A stretch of DNA of 10,857 bases from Larix sibirica (lineage: Eukaryota > Streptophyta > Pinopsida > Pinales > Pinaceae), in the NCBI GenBank assembly GCA_004151065.3, contig NWUY0303891885.1, forward strand, positions 1-10,857, read 5' to 3'. Shown piece by piece: positions 7,049-10,857 of the stretch. The notes under the pieces were generated by a model. That model made no database searches. It was not told the origin of the DNA and was given only the letters and a program-made list of their open reading frames with translations. The translations under genes and the position numbers were made by a program. Every line of letters begins with the position of its first letter. Within the stretch, counting starts at the first letter, position 1.

Positions 7049-7870
7049 CTACTTACCCTTTTCTATTTTTCTTGCACTCTGTGTTTGGTCTGCTTCGCTA
7101 TTCGAAGGTGTTTGTTGAACAATTGATGTTGATGAATCCAGGGCAATTGTCATTATGGTTGATGTTGTAGCATTCAAAGCTGGCAAAGTCGATGGAACTA
7201 GTAAAGTACTCATCGGGGGAGTAGTGCTAAGGGTCGAGACGATGATATGACTAATGGTCAAGATGGGGTTCGTTAATATGGTCAGGGCTATGATCGATGG
7301 TACAATGGATGTTGAGACAGTTTGTGGTGAAGTCATCGGGGTGGGTAATATATTAGCCAATCATGGAGATGTTTTCCTTGACTTCTGTATGAGTGGATGA
7401 AGACTTGGTTGATTAATCCATAGGTAAACTTAGTAAAGGTACTATAGTTATGGTCGTGGCTGTGGTTAGAAAGGTTGATGCATTGGTCCTCGAAATAAGT
7501 GATGTAATGGATGGTAAGGCGATTGTAGGAGACAGAAATTTTGGCTTGATTATTGGACGGATTGATGGAAGATGAAGTGTTTTCTTAGCTTGAGGTGAAT
7601 TAGAAGCTTGAGATGGCAGTGGGGGTGATATCGTCAATTGCCTAGGTGAAGTTGTTCCTTCCGGAATAGGTCAGATAGTGGTTAGTTGTTGCAATTGGGA
7701 AAATATAGTCAATAATTTATCAAGAAGTTTGATAATATCGGGACTCGTAACAAAGGTTGGTGAAGCTGATGTTGTAGGAGGGGGGATTCTTCTTCAAGTT
7801 GGGTTGGGGATGGAGGTGGGGTTTCGTCGGATACTTTGATGGGTTGATCTACATTGGAATTCTACATCGT
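7049..7870 (-). other. Pro/Ser/Thr/Ile-rich low-complexity linker of the extra ORF
   Basis: Minus-strand translations across this stretch (7637-7413 and 7360-7049, among others) are dominated by Thr, Ser, Pro, Ile and Leu, for example TISPPLPSQASNSPQAKK and TLPALNATTSTIMTIALDSS. The composition suggests an unstructured, possibly exposed or modified linker between the acidic middle part and the C-terminal coiled coil. It is broken by several stops. Read on the plus strand it gives only GT-rich sequence without coding sense. Confidence 0.5.
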
Positions 7871-9497
7871 GTGAGGATTTTATGTATGAGTGGTAAAGTA
7901 GGAGAAGTTACCTTTGTTGCTTCAATCGACATTGTCCCTTATTGTGAAAATATTTTCTAAATTTATAGCTTTATTGTAAATTTATTCTTAATAGCTTCAA
8001 TGATGATGGAATTAGCTTTCTCTTGAACCTCGACTAATTATTCCTCAGTTTCCGATGTTAATAGCATCTTCCTTTTCTTGGACTCCTGTCAGGTGGCCTT
8101 TTCCTTGATGCTCTGCTCACATGTGAGAATTTGTTCAACAACCTAGTCGAGCTTCTCTTTCAGGATTGGTCCCTTAAAATCAGGATCGACCCATTCTTTT
8201 ATTAAAGGTTCTTCTTCATCCTCCTCAATCATTTCACCATGTGATTCATCGACATGTTCTTTCACTCAACTACTCGATGGCACAATTTCCAGTTGTTGTT
8301 CCACGGGTTGGTCTTATAGGCCGGATGTTTTAATGTACAATGCAGTCTCATACTGGTCTTCGATGTCACCATCTCTTAACAACATGATCATCTCCCGTTG
8401 GGTACTCCATTCTAGTGTTAGAACAAGAATAACAATGTTGGGTTGTTTGGCTAAATCAACAAATAGCCCCTAGACATCCAAGTAGTAGTCTAGCTCTTGT
8501 GGATCTCCACCTACTCTCAACATGTACCGCACCCTTGTGTGGTCGAGATCAAGCTGGATATGAGCAGACGGTGGTAAACTATGACAAACCGGCTATGGTA
8601 CTCTCCATATATCCCATTTTGTTTTTAACACATGAAACCAATTCTCTACTAGCATTTTGGGCTTTGTTGAGCCAGGATGAGCACCCTTAGATGCACAAAT
8701 TCTAAAATTGTTCACTGTCAGTGGTTTCGTGTTGGTGAATACCACCTCACCGACTGGAGGGATCCTCATCATTGAGATCCATATAAGAAATGATGGAAAC
8801 TGGATGGACTATTCAATTTCTTGGTATTCTTCATAGTTTACCTTTAGTATAGTGGGTAGGTGGTCGACCCAATTGAATATCTTTTCTTCATGGGCAATTG
8901 CTTTGATTGCTTTTAGCATTTCCAGTTTATGTTGGACGACCAACCAAAACTGGTGAGACAAAGTGAAATTATTATTGTTTTTCCATTTGATGAGGGAGCT
9001 GACCTTGATGATGATTAACCCCTTTGGATTCTTTCCCGTCAGGGCTCATATAAACTCCTCAACTAATTCTAAGGGTTTAGTCATAATGGGGATCAATTCT
9101 CCTTTATTTGGTAGACCAATAATGTGGTAGATCAGGGAGTCATTTATTTCAATTGGCTCATCTAGCCATATCTCCCCATGATGGTATCTACTCATGACGA
9201 AATTCAAAGCTAGCTCTTTGAGGTTTCCATGGCTAGCTAACTACAACACGTTCAGGTAATGCCAAATTTTTGCAACAACCAGTTTATTGGATTCCCCTAT
9301 CCATTTTCTTTCTCTTATTCCCCATTCTCTAAATTATGTCCATTACTTTCCCCAATTGTATTCATCTACCTTTGATTTCTTGATTTCATTGAGTGGGGCT
9401 TGCTGGGGTGCCAATGTCAATTCCCTCTTGTTGTGCTTTCATCTTTTCCTCCATTGCGTTTATTTTTAGTTGAACGTCCGCCTTTCTTGGGTGCCAT

Positions 9498-10164
9498 TTC
9501 TATCTGTTGGTTATCTGCAATATGGATGTTTGGTTGTGAGAAGGTAGTGTTTGGTTTTGATTGTGCGTGCTCTCATTTGCAACAGAAGCTTTGCCAACAA
9601 TATTCTATCACAAGTGAATTTATAGATGTGGAAACCAACAAGTATTTATTGTGAGTAGGTGGGTAGAGTAATTGTTGTTTTTATGCGGGACAACTACTTC
9701 GCATGCTTAACGAAACTTGCTTTGGAAGCTTGGATAATGATCCAATTGATTCACTTGATAGACTACGATGTATCCATCCATGATTATCTTCTCGGTTTTT
9801 CGTCGACCGATGGGATGCAATCTTTTTCTGGTTATTTTCATCTTTTTATTTGGTCACATCAAACGCCAGGATGACAATTTCTCTTCTCCTTTGATCGACG
9901 TTAAGGGGAGGTTAGCTACTTCTAAGAAATTGAATGCTCATTCTCCATGGAGATAACTCTTCTACCCAGTTAACTATCATTGTATCGAAGTTATTTTCTC
10001 CTACCAAAGTCCATGTCTTAGTTCCTTTATATATTTGATCTATTAAAAGTTAGTTACATAATTGTTTTTTAACAAATTAGTTATAATTTTTAAAAACAAA
10101 ATCAAACCTAGAGGCACGATGATCGACTAATGGTGATACAACCACTAGTTGATATGGGTGCCTC
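9498..10164 (-). other. Spacer between gypsy pol and the extra ORF
   Basis: This 667-base interval has no recognisable protein on either strand. Short plus-strand frames across it lack domain features. It ends about 95-120 bases after a TATA-like box, directly at the ATG of the extra ORF. It may act as leader and promoter of a subgenomic transcript, but only the position supports this. Confidence 0.4.
9617..9624 (-). promoter_or_regulatory. TATA-like box upstream of the extra ORF
   Basis: The minus strand reads TCTATAAATTCAC, a good plant TATA sequence, 120 bases upstream of the ATG at 9497. Transcription would start near 9590 and give a leader of roughly 95 bases. The sequence is seen directly; promoter activity is inference, and in AT-rich DNA such a motif can occur by chance. 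Confidence 0.35.
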
Positions 10165-10857
10165 TTATACACGATATCTTTTTAGTCGAGCTCGAGTGAC
10201 TACTTTTGTGAAGACTCGGCCCTGGAGTGTTTTTAGTCGAACTAATCCATTGTGGTTCATTTCTTCTACTACTTATGGACCCAGCAATGCGGTCTCTAAC
10301 TTCCTTGGTTTTCATTTTATCTTGTTGTTATACAAGAGTATTAGATCTCCAACTGAAATGTCCTTTTTCTTAATGTTTTTGTCATGCTAGGATTTTTGTT
10401 GTTGTTTTTGTACTTCATCGTGATGCATAGCCACTAATCTTTGTTCTTCTGATTTCTGTAACTCAAATAACCTGCCTTGGGTAGCTGGTACAATGTCTAA
10501 GTGAAGTAATTTTGGTATTATTGAGGCTTGTTGTTTAAAATGCAACGGCACCACTGCTTCTTGTCCATAAACTAGCTTGAATGGAGTCTGTTTGGTCAAT
10601 CTTTTATATGTTGTCCTATAAACCCATAGGATGGTTGAAATTTTGTTATCCCAATCGTCTTTGTCAACGTTACATATTTTTTGTATTCTTTTAGTAAGTG
10701 TTTTTTTAAATGCTTATATGCCATCATTCGATTGAGGATGGTATGAAGAACTTATATGATGATTGATCATGAATTCCTTGAGTAGTACTCATATGGTTTT
10801 ATTAATGAAGTATGTTATCACTTATTAGAGTGAGTGGACATCCAAATCTAGTGATAA
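10165..10857 (-). pseudogene. Ty3/gypsy integrase, C-terminal half (runs off the window edge)
   Basis: From the window edge the minus strand reads TRFGCPLTLISDN, the region of the second catalytic Asp in the DDE integrase core. It then reads SSYHPQSND, where the family has Y-H-P-Q-x-N-G-x-x-E. The codon at the catalytic Glu position (10714-10716) is now TAA. The next segment is DWDNKISTILWVYRTTYKRL followed by TKQTPFKLVYGQEAVVPLHF (10599 downwards), the most conserved plant gypsy integrase stretch. The C-terminal beta-barrel part follows: KKKDISVGDLILLYNNKIK, KLETALLGP, VRLKTLQGRVFTKVV and RLKRYRV, ending at a TAA at 10165-10167. The enzyme would join element cDNA to the genome. Several stops and frame changes make this copy dead. 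Protease, reverse transcriptase and the zinc-binding N-terminus of integrase would lie to the right. Confidence 0.9.

Larger units (their letters stand above)
6339..9497 (-). pseudogene. Long extra ORF downstream of gypsy pol (basic N-terminus, globular, acidic, P/S/T-rich, coiled coil)
   Basis: The start is the ATG at 9497, giving MAPKKGGRSTKNKRN, a basic leader. After an early frameshift the frame gives FVMSRYHHGEIWLDEPIEIN and IYHIIGLPNKGELIPIM (about 9100-9220). This resembles uncharacterised repeat-associated proteins of plants with an x-x-I-x-G-L-P core. It continues through NNNNFTLSHQFWLVVQHKLE (about 8930-8990), RVRYMLRVGGDPQELDYYLD (8490-8540), and an acidic part with MIEEDEEEPLIKEWVDPDFK (8180-8240). 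Then comes a Pro/Ser/Thr-rich linker (about 7850-7050). The last part (6734-6339) is a coiled-coil-like piece, beginning MWHLEKYQSLVKSVLTYFQQ, then VLDQQRQQHDYEIGLL, and ending at a stop at 6339. Original size would be roughly 1000 residues. At least ten stops or frame changes break it. There is no retroviral-type gag zinc knuckle and no clear envelope signature, so the function is unknown. Confidence 0.55.
6196..10857 (-). mobile_element. Ty3/gypsy retrotransposon remnant (integrase end, extra ORF, possible 3' LTR start)
   Basis: The right end of the window carries the C-terminal half of a Ty3/gypsy polyprotein on the minus strand, ending near 10165. Downstream in the same direction come a spacer and a long decayed frame (9497-6339), then a possible purine tract and LTR start near 6200-6235. 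This fits a plant gypsy element with an additional ORF between pol and the 3' LTR. The protease, reverse transcriptase and 5' LTR would lie beyond the window. Many stops show that it is old. The link between pol and the extra frame rests on strand and order only, since no complete LTR is visible. Confidence 0.6.

Noticed and set aside
6839-7126. Plus-strand frame that reads as a very hydrophobic, membrane-like protein
   Set aside because: It is the antisense of a Lys/Asn-rich part of the extra ORF and spans the 53-bp duplication. T-rich sequence always yields Phe/Leu runs.
9287-9956. Several plus-strand frames of 60-84 residues
   Set aside because: They have no domains or start context and run antisense to the start of the extra ORF and its spacer.
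1-10857. CRISPR array, tRNA, rRNA or bacterial operon
   Set aside because: There are no regularly spaced repeats, no cloverleaf or rRNA-like sequence that I could recognise, and the content is clearly plant retroelement and kinase sequence.

Overview
The window looks like intergenic or accessory DNA from a large plant nuclear genome. It has AT-rich introns with GT..AG borders, a plant receptor-like kinase relic, an L1-type LINE with an RNase H domain, and a Ty3/gypsy retrotransposon. The density of old, broken retroelements suggests a repeat-rich genome such as a gymnosperm, but no single sequence proves this. There is no rRNA, tRNA, CRISPR or bacterial-style gene.

Region 1 (about 1-1200, + strand): the C-terminal half of a receptor-like cytoplasmic kinase gene, still recognisable in four exon remnants. 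It is dead: the HRD catalytic loop is lost, one splice donor is mutated, there is a 2-base deletion, and three in-frame stops lie at glutamate positions.

Region 2 (about 1217-2398, - strand): an unrecognised gene facing the kinase tail to tail. It encodes an N-terminal segment, one membrane helix, a Cys/His cluster like a zinc knuckle, and a coiled coil. The main exon carries one frameshift near 1760. A possible terminal exon lies at 1217-1350. This block keeps more CpG-containing codons than its surroundings.

Region 3 (about 2420-6195, - strand): a 5'-truncated LINE reading through the end of an APE-type endonuclease, reverse transcriptase, a zinc-binding domain (zf-RVT) and a C-terminal RNase H. 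Its 3' end stops only some tens of bases upstream of the ATG of the region 2 gene.

Region 4 (about 6196-10857, - strand): part of a decayed Ty3/gypsy element. It holds the C-terminal half of integrase (10165-10857, running off the window), a 670-base spacer with a TATA-like box, and a roughly 3.2-kb extra reading frame (9497-6339). That frame sits where envelope-like or additional ORFs occur in some plant gypsy elements. It codes for a basic N-terminus, a globular part, an acidic part, a Pro/Ser/Thr-rich linker and a coiled coil, and it contains a 53-bp tandem duplication. A possible polypurine tract and LTR start near 6200-6235 abut the LINE's truncated 5' end.

Everything from 1217 to the right edge reads on the - strand, as expected of same-direction element remnants lying end to end. 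The only candidate host gene that might still matter is the membrane/coiled-coil gene. The most unusual item is the long extra frame downstream of gypsy pol.
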